Positions 43,204 through 52,403 of a stretch of DNA of 64,000 nt are shown one piece after another. The stretch is from Maritimibacter alkaliphilus. GTDB lineage: Bacteria > Pseudomonadota > Alphaproteobacteria > Rhodobacterales > Rhodobacteraceae. Every line of letters starts with the position of its first letter. Positions within the stretch are counted from its first letter, which is position 1. Position numbers and translations under genes: made by a program. The notes below the pieces were generated by a model. It was not told the DNA's origin. It saw only the letters and a list, made by a program, of their open reading frames with translations, and searched no databases. Where the stretch lies: assembly GCF_019801605.1 (NCBI RefSeq), contig NZ_JAHVIT010000001.1, positions 744,001 through 808,000 of the forward strand, in the 5' to 3' direction.

Positions 43204-45513
43204 TCAGGTTTCGGCGGCAGCCAGAAGCTCCGCCTGGTAGGTCTCGATCGCGTCACCGGCGGGGCCCTGGTAGGGCGCCACGCGGATCAGGCAGGTATGG
43301 GCCGAACAGCCCTGCCCGAACTTGGAAGAGCCCACGTCGACGGTCAGCACGTTGGCATTGCCCGCCAGCTCCGGCCCCTGCGCCTGCGGGGTGAACCACG
43401 CGCCGGTGGGCAGGACGGCCACGCCCGCGCGCTGATCCGTCGTCAGCGTGGCGGTGGCGAGGCAATCGCCACGGTCGTTCCAGACCCGCACGGTCTGGCC
43501 GTCGCTGATGCCGCGCGCGGCCGCATCCTCGGGATGCAGGCGCAGCTGTTCGCGGCCATGGCGTTTTTCGGCAAGGCTCGCAGCCCCGGTTTCGAGCTGC
43601 GAATGCAGCCGCCCCTTGGGCTGGTGCGAGATCAGGTGCAGCGCCTCGCCACTGGTGTCGTTGCCCAGCCATTCGACCGGCTCGATCCATGCGGCGTGGG
43701 ACCAGCAGTCGTCGTAGTCGAGTTCCGCCAGCTTGCGGCTGCCGAGGACGATCTTTCCGCTTTCGGTCGCCAGCGGGGCGGCCTCGGGGTCGGCGCGGAA
43801 TTCCTTGAGGTAGGTGTGATGCCGCTCGACCGGGGCGGGGGTGTGGCCCTGCGCCCAGAAGGTGTCGAAGTCGGGCATCTCGAACCCCAGCCGCTCTGCC
43901 GCATCGGTCCGCGTCTGGTCATAGAGGTGGCGGATCCAGCCCATCTCGTCCCGGCCCTCGGTAAAGGCCTCCTCGACCCCCAGCAGGGCGGCAAGGCGCG
44001 AGAAGATCTCGTAATCCGACAGGGCCTCGCCCACGGGCGGGATCGCCTGACCCATGGCCAGCACGTAGTCCGACCGGCGCGCCCCCGCGATGTCGTTGCG
44101 CTCCAGCGAGGTGGAGGCCGGCAGCAGGATGTCGGCGCGCCGCGCGGTGGGGGTCATCATCGGCTCCTGCACGATGATGGTCTCGGGCCGGGTCCAGGCC
44201 TCCGACAGGCGGTTGAGGTCCTGGTGGTGGTGGAACGGGTTGCCGCCCGCCCAGTAGACGAGGCGGGTGTCGGGGTAGGTGCGGGTCTCGCCCTCGTAGG
44301 TGAACTCCGTCCCCGGGTTCAGCAGCAGGTCGGTGATCCGGGCCACGGGGATGAAGCTGTCGATCACGTCGCGGCCCTTGCTCATCGCGGGCGACTTGCC
44401 CCGCGCGATGGGGGAGCCGACACCGCCGAGAGAGCCGTAGCCATAGCCCACGCCGCCGCCGGGCAGGCCCAGCTGGCCGATGACGCAGGCAAGCGCCAGG
44501 GCGGCCCAGAACGGCTGTTCGCCGTGGTGCGCCCGTTGCAGCGCCCAGCTGACGGTGATCATCGAGCGGGAGGCCAGCATGGCCTCCGCCTGTGCGCGGA
44601 TCGCCGGGGCCTTCAGCCCGGTGATGCGCGCGGCCCAGTCGGCATCCTTCACGACGCCGTCGGCGCGGCCGTCGAGATAGGCCAGCAATTCCTCCGACCC
44701 GCTGGTGTAGCGGTCGAGGAAGGCGGTATCGGCGCGACCGGTCTTCACGATCTCGCCCGCCATGCCCAGCATCAGCGCCGCGTCGGTGTTCGGGCGGATC
44801 GGCCACCACTCGGCCTCCAGCCACTCGGGCAGGTCGTCCTTCAGCGGCGAAACGAGGGTCACCTTGATGCCGCGCTCCTGCATCCGGGCGAGGAATTTTT
44901 CCAGCTGGTGGGTGCCGATGCCGCCGGCCTCGCTCTGCGCGGTGCGGGGTGAGAGCGCGCCGAAGACCAGCAGGGTCTCGGTGTTCTCGGCGATGGAATC
45001 GAGCGTGTTGGCTCCGCCGCCGCAGGCCTGATCGTCGCCCAGCGTGTGGCGCAGGATCACCGGCCCTGCGGCGATGGAATAGGTGTCGCGGTGGCCGGTG
45101 TAGCCGCCCACGAGGTTCAGTACCCGTTTCAGCAGGGTCGAGGCATGGTGGAAGCGCCCGCAGCTGGTCCAGCCGTAGGAGCCCGCGAAGATCGAGGCAT
45201 TGCCATGGTCCCGCGACACGCGGGAGATTTCCTCTGCCACCAGCGACAGGGCGACGTCCCAGCTGACCGGGATCATCTTTTCCGACCCGCGCCCGCGGCG
45301 GTTGCTGTCCAGACGCTTCTCCAGCCAGCCCTCGCGCACCATGGGGCGCAGCACCCGACGCTCTTCCTTCGCCCATTCCGGCGCGGAGTGGATGATGGGC
45401 GAGGGCGCGGGATCGGCGGCGAAGGGCTCGACCCCGGTGATCTGGTCGCCCTCCACCAGCAGGGTGTAGGCGCCCCAGTGGCTGCAATGCGGAATGCGTC
45501 GGGTGGTGGTCAT
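43204..45513 (-). CDS. DMSO-reductase-family molybdoenzyme, BisC-like, cytoplasmic
   Basis: A 769-residue bis-MGD oxidoreductase without an N-terminal Fe-S cysteine cluster or signal peptide, like biotin sulfoxide reductase. Tyr113 and Trp115 (GSYGW) and Ser146 (DTYSIAAG) are spaced exactly as the Tyr114, Trp116 and Mo-ligand Ser147 of Rhodobacter DMSO reductase. Other family segments are VYWAGGNPFHHHQD, DILLPASTSLERND and LHLISHQPKGRLHSQ. It most likely reduces an S-oxide or N-oxide. It is embedded in a catabolic operon, 11 bp after the TPP-enzyme gene, which is unusual for BisC. Confidence 0.9.
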   Translation of the reverse strand: MTTTRRIPHCSHWGAYTLLVEGDQITGVEPFAADPAPSPIIHSAPEWAKEERRVLRPMVREGWLEKRLDSNRRGRGSEKMIPVSWDVALSLVAEEISRVSRDHGNASIFAGSYGWTSCGRFHHASTLLKRVLNLVGGYTGHRDTYSIAAGPVILRHTLGDDQACGGGANTLDSIAENTETLLVFGALSPRTAQSEAGGIGTHQLEKFLARMQERGIKVTLVSPLKDDLPEWLEAEWWPIRPNTDAALMLGMAGEIVKTGRADTAFLDRYTSGSEELLAYLDGRADGVVKDADWAARITGLKAPAIRAQAEAMLASRSMITVSWALQRAHHGEQPFWAALALACVIGQLGLPGGGVGYGYGSLGGVGSPIARGKSPAMSKGRDVIDSFIPVARITDLLLNPGTEFTYEGETRTYPDTRLVYWAGGNPFHHHQDLNRLSEAWTRPETIIVQEPMMTPTARRADILLPASTSLERNDIAGARRSDYVLAMGQAIPPVGEALSDYEIFSRLAALLGVEEAFTEGRDEMGWIRHLYDQTRTDAAERLGFEMPDFDTFWAQGHTPAPVERHHTYLKEFRADPEAAPLATESGKIVLGSRKLAELDYDDCWSHAAWIEPVEWLGNDTSGEALHLISHQPKGRLHSQLETGAASLAEKRHGREQLRLHPEDAAARGISDGQTVRVWNDRGDCLATATLTTDQRAGVAVLPTGAWFTPQAQGPELAGNANVLTVDVGSSKFGQGCSAHTCLIRVAPYQGPAGDAIETYQAELLAAAET

Positions 45514-45524
45514 GTGTCGATCCC

Positions 45525-47078
45525 TCAGATCATGGCTTCGATCAGGAAGGGGCCGGGACGGGACAGGGCGGCGGTGAGCAGATCGGCAAAGCCCTCTGCG
45601 GTGTCGGCGCGGGCCGCCTCGACCCCCATTCCGTTTGCCATTTGCACCCAGTTGAGCGCCGGGTCATCCAAATCCAGCATCTTGCGTGCATTTTCACCGG
45701 GGTCCCCGGCGCCGACGCCTTTCAATTCACCATGCAGGATGTTGTAGCGCCGGTTGGCGAAGACGATGGTGACCACGTCCAGCCGCTCGCGTGCCTGCGT
45801 CCAGAGCGCCTGCACCGTGTACATGCCCGAGCCATCCGCCTGCAGCGAGATCACCTTGCGGTCGGGGCAGGCGACGGCGGCGCCGGTGGCCATGGGCAGG
45901 CCAAGGCCGATGGCCCCGCCGGTCAGTTGCAGGAAGTCATGCGGGGCCGCGCCATAGGTGGTGCGGAAGAAGTCCCGCCCGGAGGAGACGCTCTCGTCGC
46001 AGATGATCGCGTGATCGGGCATGTGGCGGGCAAGCGCCACGGCGATGACATCGGGGGTCAGCGCGCCGGTGGGCATGTCGGGCGCCCCGCGCGCGGCCAG
46101 CTGGGCCGCGGGCGCGTCCGCGAGGCCCACCTCGTCCGCCAGTGCCGCGATGGCGGCGGGCACGTCATGGGCGCCGGTGGCCATGTCGATGACGGTGCAA
46201 CCCTCGGGCAGCATGTTACCGGGCTGGCCGGGATAGGCAAAGAAGCCGACAGGCGACTTGGCCGAGATCAGGATCACCTGTTCCGTCTCGGCAAAGGTCT
46301 TGAGCGCCAGTTCGATCTTGTAAGGCACCCGGTCAAGCAGCGGGCGGCCGGCGCCCCGTTCCATCCGCCCGTTCGACTGCTGCGCGATCAGCCGCGCGCC
46401 GGTCTTGCGGGCGATCCGGTCCAGCACTGCCTGCTGCTCGGCCCGCAGGGCCTTGCCGGAGACGATGATCGTGGTGCTCTTGCCGTTGCGCAGCGCCTGC
46501 GCGGCCGCGCGGATCTTCGCGGCCTCGGGGGGCAGTGGCGCGGGTGGGATCAGGGCAGCGGGCACCGCCTGCTGCGCCGCGCCCCAGGAGGCATCGGCAT
46601 GCAGTATCAGCGTGGCGATCCGACCGGGCGCGGTCATCGCCTCGGCGATGGCCTCCTCGGTGCGGTCCACGACGGTGTCGGGGCTGTCGGCGCGGCCGAC
46701 CCAATGGGACATCGGCGCGGCGAGGCTGTCGATGTCCGAGGTCAGCGGCGCGTCGAGCGCGAGGTGATAGGTCGCGTGATCGCCCACCACGTTCACCATC
46801 GGCGTGTTCGCGCGCTTGGCGTTGTGGACGTTCGCCAGCCCGTTGGCGAGGCCGGGCCCGAGGTGCAGCAGCGTGGCGGCGGGTTTTTCGGCCATGCGGG
46901 CATAGCCGTCGGCGGCACCGGTCACCACGCCCTCGAAGAGCCCCAGCACGCAGCGCATCCGGGGCTGCCGGTCAAGGGCGGCCACGAAGTGCATCTCGGA
47001 GGTGCCGGGGTTGGCGAAACAGGTGTCGATCCCGTTGGCCAGCAGGGTTTCGCAAAGCAGGTCGGCGCCGATGGTCAT
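45525..47078 (-). CDS. TPP-dependent enzyme of acetolactate-synthase/decarboxylase family
   Basis: A 517-residue ThDP enzyme. The conserved Glu49 (LGLFEGVVTGAADGYARM) activates the cofactor; FANPGTSEMHF near 21-31 is typical of a group annotated as acetolactate synthase large subunits or benzoylformate-type decarboxylases. The Mg-ThDP motif is near 410-440 (ADGSGMYTVQ...ANRRYN). The length is shorter than true acetolactate synthases, and no small subunit is present, so a 2-oxoacid decarboxylase or carboligase is more likely. Its start overlaps the kinase stop by 4 bp (ATGA), so the two are translationally coupled. Confidence 0.88.
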   Translation of the reverse strand: MTIGADLLCETLLANGIDTCFANPGTSEMHFVAALDRQPRMRCVLGLFEGVVTGAADGYARMAEKPAATLLHLGPGLANGLANVHNAKRANTPMVNVVGDHATYHLALDAPLTSDIDSLAAPMSHWVGRADSPDTVVDRTEEAIAEAMTAPGRIATLILHADASWGAAQQAVPAALIPPAPLPPEAAKIRAAAQALRNGKSTTIIVSGKALRAEQQAVLDRIARKTGARLIAQQSNGRMERGAGRPLLDRVPYKIELALKTFAETEQVILISAKSPVGFFAYPGQPGNMLPEGCTVIDMATGAHDVPAAIAALADEVGLADAPAAQLAARGAPDMPTGALTPDVIAVALARHMPDHAIICDESVSSGRDFFRTTYGAAPHDFLQLTGGAIGLGLPMATGAAVACPDRKVISLQADGSGMYTVQALWTQARERLDVVTIVFANRRYNILHGELKGVGAGDPGENARKMLDLDDPALNWVQMANGMGVEAARADTAEGFADLLTAALSRPGPFLIEAMI

Positions 47079-48583
47079 GCGTATTCCTTGTCGTGCAGGG
47101 GGGCGGCCTTGGCCGCGAGGTCTGAAAGCACGGCCCAATGGGGCCGGGTCGTGTCGATGAGCTGCCGGAAGGCGGCGTATTTGCCTTGCGCGTAGTCAGC
47201 GACGGGGCCGGTGTCTGGCATCAGCCGCTCCTCCGCCGGGCCGATCCAGTGCAGGGCGATGTCCTCTTGTCCGGCGTCCAGCAGGTGGGTCGCCGCTATG
47301 GCCGCAAGGCCGCGCGGCCCGGCGTGGGCGGTGGGCGAGCGCAGCACCGGCACCCCGGTGCAGGTGGCGAGGAAGCGGGCGAAGGCCGCATCCCGCGCCA
47401 GCCCGCCGCCGAGCGAGAGCGCCCCGCCGGGGGCCCCCATCATCGCGTGCGACGTGCAGGCCACGAAGGCGAGCGCCTCGCGCCCGGCCCAGGCGATCTG
47501 CGCGGGCGTCGTGGCGGCGGTCAGGCCGAAGAGCGCGCCGGAGGCCTCAGGGTCGGTCCAGGGTGCGCGTTCGCCCCCCGGTTCGAGGAAGGGATGCAGG
47601 ATCAGCGGGGAATAGGCGGGCTCATGCGGGGTGGCCGGATCGCGGAAGACGCCGCCCAGATGGGCCAGCACCGTCGCCCCGTTGAAACAGGGGTGGAAGC
47701 AGAGGTAGCCCTCGCCGAGCACGTATTTCTGCACCATCGCCCCGCGCGGCGCCTCGGGCATCGTGTCGGGATCGTCGAGCAGGCAGGCGTGAATGGCGCT
47801 GGTCCCGAAGACCGAGGCGCGGGTGACCTCGGGCCGTGTGCCAAGGCCGAGGCCGATCAGCGTGGACTGCACGTCGCCGGGCCCCAGCAGCACCGGCAGC
47901 CCGGCGGGCAGGCCGGTGATCGCCGCGGCGGCAGGCGAAAGCGCGGCACGGGCCTCGCCCACGGGGGCGAAGGCCGGTTGCAGCTCGACCCCGCGGGTCA
48001 GGCCGAGGGCCTCCTGCACGAGGCGGGAGGTCTCACCGCTGCGCCAGCTGCCCCAGACGGGCAGGGCGGCGGTGGGTTCTGCCAGCAATGTGCCGGTGAG
48101 CGTGTAGAACAGCCAGTCCTTCAGCCGCAGGGCATGGGCAATGCGGGCAAACCTCTCGGGCGCGTTCTGTTGCAGCCAGAGCAGTTGCAGCGATTGCGCG
48201 GCGGCGGTGGGGCGGGCGCCGGTGACGGCCTCGATGGCGTCCAGCGCGGGCGCCATGGCGGCGGCGAGCGCACGGGCCCGCCCGTCGAGCCAGGTGAAGG
48301 CGTTGCCCACCGGGCGGCCCTCGGCATCCACGGGCCAGAGCCCGTCGCCCTGACCGGTGAGGATCAGCCCCTCGGGCCGGCCCTGCGCCTGCGCCGCCAC
48401 ATCGCGCAGCACCGCCATGGCGAGGTCGCGGCTTGCCTCCATGTCCTGTTCGACCCGCGCGCCCTCACGGCGCAGCGCGGTGTTCGGCCGTTCGGCCGAG
48501 GCCAGCAGATGCCCCGCGAGGTCGAAGGCCGCAGCCTTGACCGCCGTGGTGCCGCTGTCGAGACAGATCAGGAGGCGGGTCAT
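47075..48583 (-). CDS. FGGY-family carbohydrate kinase
   Basis: A 502-residue sugar kinase. The N-terminal LICLDSGTTAVKAAAFD (5-21) is the phosphate-1 motif, TGQGDGLWPVD the sugar-binding region, GDVQST near 236 carries the catalytic Asp, and LSLGGGLARDAAFARF near 405 is the FGGY adenosine signature. Substrates of the family are pentuloses, tetritols, glycerol and similar compounds. It lies 3 bp after a class II aldolase gene, the classic kinase-aldolase pair that phosphorylates and cleaves a ketose. The exact sugar is not deducible. Confidence 0.9.
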   Translation of the reverse strand: MTRLLICLDSGTTAVKAAAFDLAGHLLASAERPNTALRREGARVEQDMEASRDLAMAVLRDVAAQAQGRPEGLILTGQGDGLWPVDAEGRPVGNAFTWLDGRARALAAAMAPALDAIEAVTGARPTAAAQSLQLLWLQQNAPERFARIAHALRLKDWLFYTLTGTLLAEPTAALPVWGSWRSGETSRLVQEALGLTRGVELQPAFAPVGEARAALSPAAAAITGLPAGLPVLLGPGDVQSTLIGLGLGTRPEVTRASVFGTSAIHACLLDDPDTMPEAPRGAMVQKYVLGEGYLCFHPCFNGATVLAHLGGVFRDPATPHEPAYSPLILHPFLEPGGERAPWTDPEASGALFGLTAATTPAQIAWAGREALAFVACTSHAMMGAPGGALSLGGGLARDAAFARFLATCTGVPVLRSPTAHAGPRGLAAIAATHLLDAGQEDIALHWIGPAEERLMPDTGPVADYAQGKYAAFRQLIDTTRPHWAVLSDLAAKAAPLHDKEYA

Positions 48584-48586
48584 GGA

Positions 48587-49264
48587 TCAGGACGCCTTGC
48601 GCAGCCCTTCCAGCGTGCCGGGGCTCTGCTGGCCATAGGTCTTGAATTTCACCAGCACCTCGGCGATCTGCGCCTCGGAGAGGGCAGGCGGCTCGCCCAT
48701 GGGCAGCAGGAGCAGCAGCTGCGTCGCCAGTTCCTCGACCGTCACGGCGAGGGAGAGGGCGCGCGCGATGGAGACATGACCGGCGATGACGCCGTGATGT
48801 TCCATCAGGCAGGCGCGGCGGCCCTCCAGCGCCTTGACCACCTGATCCGCCAGTTCCTGCGAGCCGAAGATCTCGTAGGGCGCGCAGCGGATGCTGTCAC
48901 CCCCGGCGGCGGCGATGGAATAGTGGATCGCGGGAATGTCGCGGCCCAGGATCGACACGGAGGTTGCCTTGGTCGAATGGGTGTGCACCACGGCGTTCAG
49001 GTCGGGACGCGCCTGCAGGATGTCGCGGTGGAAGCGCCATTCGCTCGACGGCAGCACGTCGCCCTCGAAGGTCGCATCCCAGGTCATCGCCACCACGTGT
49101 TCGGGCGTCAGCTGGTCATAGGGGATGCCGGTGGGCGAGATCAGGAATCCGTCGCCATGACGGACCGAGATATTGCCGGACGTGCCCTTGTTGATGCCAA
49201 GGCCGTTCATTGCCTGGCAGGCCTTGATCAGTTCCTCGCGGAGTGCGTATTCCTCGTCGGTCAT
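48587..49264 (-). CDS. Class II aldolase (FucA/AraD family)
   Basis: A 225-residue zinc aldolase or epimerase. The zinc ligands are His94, His96 (VVHTHS) and His157 (MEHHGV), with catalytic Glu75 (SSEWRFH). The phosphate-binding loop is GTSGNIS (27-33) and SPTG follows at 43-46. Positions correspond closely to E. coli FucA (Glu73, His92, His94, His155). It cleaves a ketose 1-phosphate to dihydroxyacetone phosphate and an aldehyde, probably the product of the adjacent FGGY kinase. The start at 49264 follows GAGGAGGG. Confidence 0.92.
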   Translation of the reverse strand: MTDEEYALREELIKACQAMNGLGINKGTSGNISVRHGDGFLISPTGIPYDQLTPEHVVAMTWDATFEGDVLPSSEWRFHRDILQARPDLNAVVHTHSTKATSVSILGRDIPAIHYSIAAAGGDSIRCAPYEIFGSQELADQVVKALEGRRACLMEHHGVIAGHVSIARALSLAVTVEELATQLLLLLPMGEPPALSEAQIAEVLVKFKTYGQQSPGTLEGLRKAS

Positions 49265-49274
49265 CTGTCCCTCC

Positions 49275-50333
49275 TCACTTGCACAGATGGCGCGGGGTGT
49301 CGCCGGCCAGGAACCGGGCCACATCCTCCGCGATCAGGGTGGCGGCCTTCTTGGCCGAGTAGCGCGAGGCCCCCGCGATATGCGGCGAGAGCGTCACGTT
49401 GGGCAGTTGCAGCAGCGGCATGTCGGCGGGCGGCGGCTCGGGCGTGAAGGTGTCCAGCGCGGCCCCCTTCAGGTGCCCCGAGACGAGCGCATCGTAGAGC
49501 GCGTCATAGTCCAGCACCTGCCCGCGGGTGGTGTTCACGATATAGCCGCCGGGCTTCATCATCGCGATCCGCTCGCGGCTGATCATGCCCTTGGTCTCTT
49601 CCGTCACCCGGGGATGCAGGGTGATCACGTCGGCGCGCGCCATCAGCTCGTCCAGCTCGGCCTTTTCGTAACCGTCCGCGATCTCCTGCTCCGTCAGGGG
49701 CTTGAAGGGATCGTAGATCAGGATCGCACAGCCGAAGGGCTGCAGCAGCTTGGCCACCCGTGTGCCGATGTCGCCATAGCCCACGATGCCCACCGTCAGC
49801 TCGCACAGCTCCGGCCCCGCGTTGTCGTAGTGGTAGTAAGCGCGGCTGAAGGTGCCCGCCCGCACGGCGAGGTGGCCGCGGATCAGGTTGCGCGTCTCCG
49901 CCAGCAGCGAGGCCACGGTGAATTCCGCCACCGCCGAGGCATTGCGCCCGGGCGTGTTGATCACGGTGATGCCCCGTTCGCGGGCCGCCGCCATATCGAT
50001 GTTCACGGGCCCGCCGCGCGACACGGCGATCAGGCGCAGGTCGGGGGCGTGTTTCAGGCTCTCCGCCGTGATCGGGGCGAGGTGGGTGACAAGGATGTCG
50101 AGCCCCTCGAGGAAGCCGAAATACTCCTCCGGCCGGCCGAGGAATTCCGCCACCGGCAGGGTCGGGTCATACTTGGTGGTCTTGGCGTTCAGCGGCCAGT
50201 CGACCTCCATCTGGCGGTAGTCCACCGGGCGCGATCCCAGCCGCGCGGTCAGCGCCTCCTGGAACCGGTCCGGCTTCATGAAGCCGTCGCCGATCACGCC
50301 AATGGTCAGCGGTTTGGTGTCGAGCGTGCTCAT
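49275..50333 (-). CDS. D-2-hydroxyacid dehydrogenase (NAD-binding)
   Basis: A 352-residue dehydrogenase of the D-isomer-specific family. It has the Rossmann loop VGIVGYGDIGTR at 181-192, the catalytic region SRGGPVNID near 105-113, TTRGQVLDYDAL, and a catalytic histidine in LSPHIAGAS near 319-327 with its partner glutamate between. It is somewhat longer than the usual 320-330 residues, with a long N-terminal flavodoxin-like part. It would interconvert a 2-oxoacid and a D-2-hydroxyacid. It lies 12 bp after the CoA-transferase III gene and 10 bp before the aldolase gene. Confidence 0.9.
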   Translation of the reverse strand: MSTLDTKPLTIGVIGDGFMKPDRFQEALTARLGSRPVDYRQMEVDWPLNAKTTKYDPTLPVAEFLGRPEEYFGFLEGLDILVTHLAPITAESLKHAPDLRLIAVSRGGPVNIDMAAARERGITVINTPGRNASAVAEFTVASLLAETRNLIRGHLAVRAGTFSRAYYHYDNAGPELCELTVGIVGYGDIGTRVAKLLQPFGCAILIYDPFKPLTEQEIADGYEKAELDELMARADVITLHPRVTEETKGMISRERIAMMKPGGYIVNTTRGQVLDYDALYDALVSGHLKGAALDTFTPEPPPADMPLLQLPNVTLSPHIAGASRYSAKKAATLIAEDVARFLAGDTPRHLCK

Positions 50334-50345
50334 CCCATGCCCTCC

Positions 50346-51545
50346 TCAGGCGGTTTCGTCCGTCTTCACCGGGGCGAGCCCGGGCAGGACCTCGGCAAAT
50401 TGCTCCGTGTCCAGCCCGTATTGCGCCATGACCTCTGCGGTGTGCTGGGCAAAGCGGGGCGGGGCGGTGCGGTAGCTGACCGGGGTGCGCGACAGCTTGA
50501 TCGGGCTGCCGGTGCCGCGATAGGCGCCGATGTCCACCACCATCTCGCGGTGTTTCGTGTGGGGGTCCGCCACCACCTGGTCGATGGTGCGCACCGCGCC
50601 GCAGGGCACGCCGCCCTTGATCAGCGTGTCGGAGAGCGTGGCGCAATCGTGCGCGGCCATCGCGGCCTCCAGTTCGACCTTCAGCGCATCCTGATGCGCC
50701 AGCCGGTCGGCGTTGGAGGCAAAGCGCGGGTCCTCGGCGATCCCGGGCCGCCCGATGGTGGCGCAGAGCTTGGCGAACTGGCGGTTGTTGCCGACGGCGA
50801 GGAAGAGCGGCGCGTCCTTGGTCTGGTAGGTGTCATAGGGGCAGATGTTGGGATGCGCGTTGCCCGTGGGCGCCGCGACCTTGCCCGAGAGGTAGTAGTT
50901 CGGCAGGTGCGGGTGCAGCAGCGAGACGCCGCAGTCATAGAGCGTCGCCTCGACGAACTGGCCCTTGCCGCTCTGTGCGCGTTCGTTCAGCGCCATGCAG
51001 ACGCCGAGCGCCGCGTTGAGGCCGGTCACCATGTCCACCACGGGCAGGCCGACGCGGGTCGCCTCGCCGCCCTTTTCGCCGTTCACGCTCATGATCCCGC
51101 ACAGCGCCTGGATCGCGGCGTCATAGCCCGGCAGCCCGCCCATGGGGCCATCGGCGCCGAAGCCCGACACGCGGCAATGGATCAGCTTGGGGAACCGCTC
51201 CGAGAGTTCGTCGTAGCCAAGGCCCCAGCGTTCCAGCGTGCCGGTCTTGAAGTTCTCGATGAAGACATCGGCGCCCGCGAGCAGTTCCAGCAGAAGGTCG
51301 CGGCCCGCGTCTTGCGACAGGTCCACGGCGATGCCGCGCTTGTTGCGGTTCAGGCCCTGAAAGTAGCTCGCCGCCCCGTCGAGGAAGGGCGGGCCCCAGC
51401 CACGGGTCTCGTCCCCCGCGGGCGGCTCCAGCTTGATCACGTCGGCGCCGTGGTCTGCGAGGATCTGGCCGCAGTAGGGACCGCCGAGGACACGGCTGGC
51501 GTCGATGACCTTGAGATTGGCAAGGGAACCGGTGCGGGGGATCAT
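50346..51545 (-). CDS. Family III CoA-transferase (CaiB/BaiF)
   Basis: A 399-residue CaiB/BaiF enzyme. The catalytic aspartate is Asp171 (GLPVVDMVTGLNAAL), forming an acyl-aspartyl anhydride in this family. Other landmarks are VLGGPYCGQILADHGADVIKLE near 19-40, NRNKRGIAVDL and the ENFKTGTLERWGLGYD segment. It moves CoA between carboxylic acids. The operon also encodes a family I CoA-transferase just upstream and an acyl-CoA synthetase at its end, so three separate routes to CoA esters are present. The acid is unknown. Confidence 0.93.
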   Translation of the reverse strand: MIPRTGSLANLKVIDASRVLGGPYCGQILADHGADVIKLEPPAGDETRGWGPPFLDGAASYFQGLNRNKRGIAVDLSQDAGRDLLLELLAGADVFIENFKTGTLERWGLGYDELSERFPKLIHCRVSGFGADGPMGGLPGYDAAIQALCGIMSVNGEKGGEATRVGLPVVDMVTGLNAALGVCMALNERAQSGKGQFVEATLYDCGVSLLHPHLPNYYLSGKVAAPTGNAHPNICPYDTYQTKDAPLFLAVGNNRQFAKLCATIGRPGIAEDPRFASNADRLAHQDALKVELEAAMAAHDCATLSDTLIKGGVPCGAVRTIDQVVADPHTKHREMVVDIGAYRGTGSPIKLSRTPVSYRTAPPRFAQHTAEVMAQYGLDTEQFAEVLPGLAPVKTDETA

Positions 51546-51644
51546 GGAGCTCTCCGTCTCGTCAGGGGGCGTGGGGGGGGCCCGGGGCCGGGCCGCTCAA
51601 CGTTTGGTCGCAGGCAGGTCGCGCTCTGATCGCGGTCTGCGCGC

Positions 51645-52403
51645 TCAGGCCGGAACCGACAGCGCGGCGAGGTCGCGGCGCCAGTCGGCGGCAAAGGCGG
51701 GGTAGGTCTCTTCCAACTCGTCCAGCACCCGGGTGCGCAACAGTTCCAGCGTGGCGGCATCGGGCGCGGGCGTTTCGGGCACGCTGTCGGCATGCTCGAA
51801 GGCAAAGCCCGTCGCCTCCCGGATCGAGGCCAGGCTCTCGCCCTCGTGGGTGCTTTCCAGCGTGAAGCCGGGCCGGGTCTTGTCGAAGCTGAAGAGCCCC
51901 TTGCCGGTCAGCAGGGCCACCGGGCCGCCGGGGCGGTAGACCTCGGGGTCGGAGACGCCGGGGGCGGAGACGAAATCGACCTTCTCGACCATGACGCGGG
52001 GGGTGTGTTCCTCGCGGAAGAGGATCACCTTGGGCACCACGAAGTAGAGATAGGCCGAGCCGAAGGAGCCGGGCCAGCGGACCTTGACCTGCGGGTAGTC
52101 GCCTACGCCTACGAGGTTCACGTTGGCCTGTCCGTCGATCTGGCCACCGCCGAGGAAGAAGGCGTCGATGCGCCCCTGTCCGGCGCTGTCGAAGAGCTCG
52201 CACGAGCCGTTGGTGAAGAAGTTGTGCTCCACCGAGCCGAGGATCGAGAGGCGCACGGTGCGCTCGTTCTCGTCCAGCGCGCGGCGCAGCATCGCGCCCG
52301 CGGCCGGCATCGGGGAGGAGGCACCGACGGCCACGTGGCGCACGCCCTCCAGCAGCCGGGCAATGGTGGTGATCAGGATCTCGCGGGGCAGGACATTGCT
52401 CAT
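51645..52403 (-). CDS. Family I CoA-transferase-like protein, subunit B
   Basis: A 252-residue protein of the glutaconate CoA-transferase GctB/IpdB-like fold. It has a conserved glycine-rich SILGSVEHNFFTNGSCELFDSAGQGRID (read in parts around 53-81), FFLGGGQIDGQANVNLVGVG and VSAPGVSDPEVYRPGGP near 145-162. No typical Glu nucleophile motif (ENG, EXG) of succinyl-CoA-type transferases is obvious, so it may be a transferase of the GctAB type or a CoA-ester hydrolase like steroid IpdAB. It overlaps subunit A by 4 bp. Confidence 0.85.
   Translation of the reverse strand: MSNVLPREILITTIARLLEGVRHVAVGASSPMPAAGAMLRRALDENERTVRLSILGSVEHNFFTNGSCELFDSAGQGRIDAFFLGGGQIDGQANVNLVGVGDYPQVKVRWPGSFGSAYLYFVVPKVILFREEHTPRVMVEKVDFVSAPGVSDPEVYRPGGPVALLTGKGLFSFDKTRPGFTLESTHEGESLASIREATGFAFEHADSVPETPAPDAATLELLRTRVLDELEETYPAFAADWRRDLAALSVPA

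Noticed and set aside
45525-51545. Oxalate degradation pair (CaiB-type transferase with TPP-dependent oxalyl-CoA decarboxylase)
   Set aside because: The TPP enzyme is shorter than oxalyl-CoA decarboxylase and looks like the acetolactate-synthase/benzoylformate group; neighbouring kinase, aldolase and molybdoenzyme do not fit oxalate breakdown.
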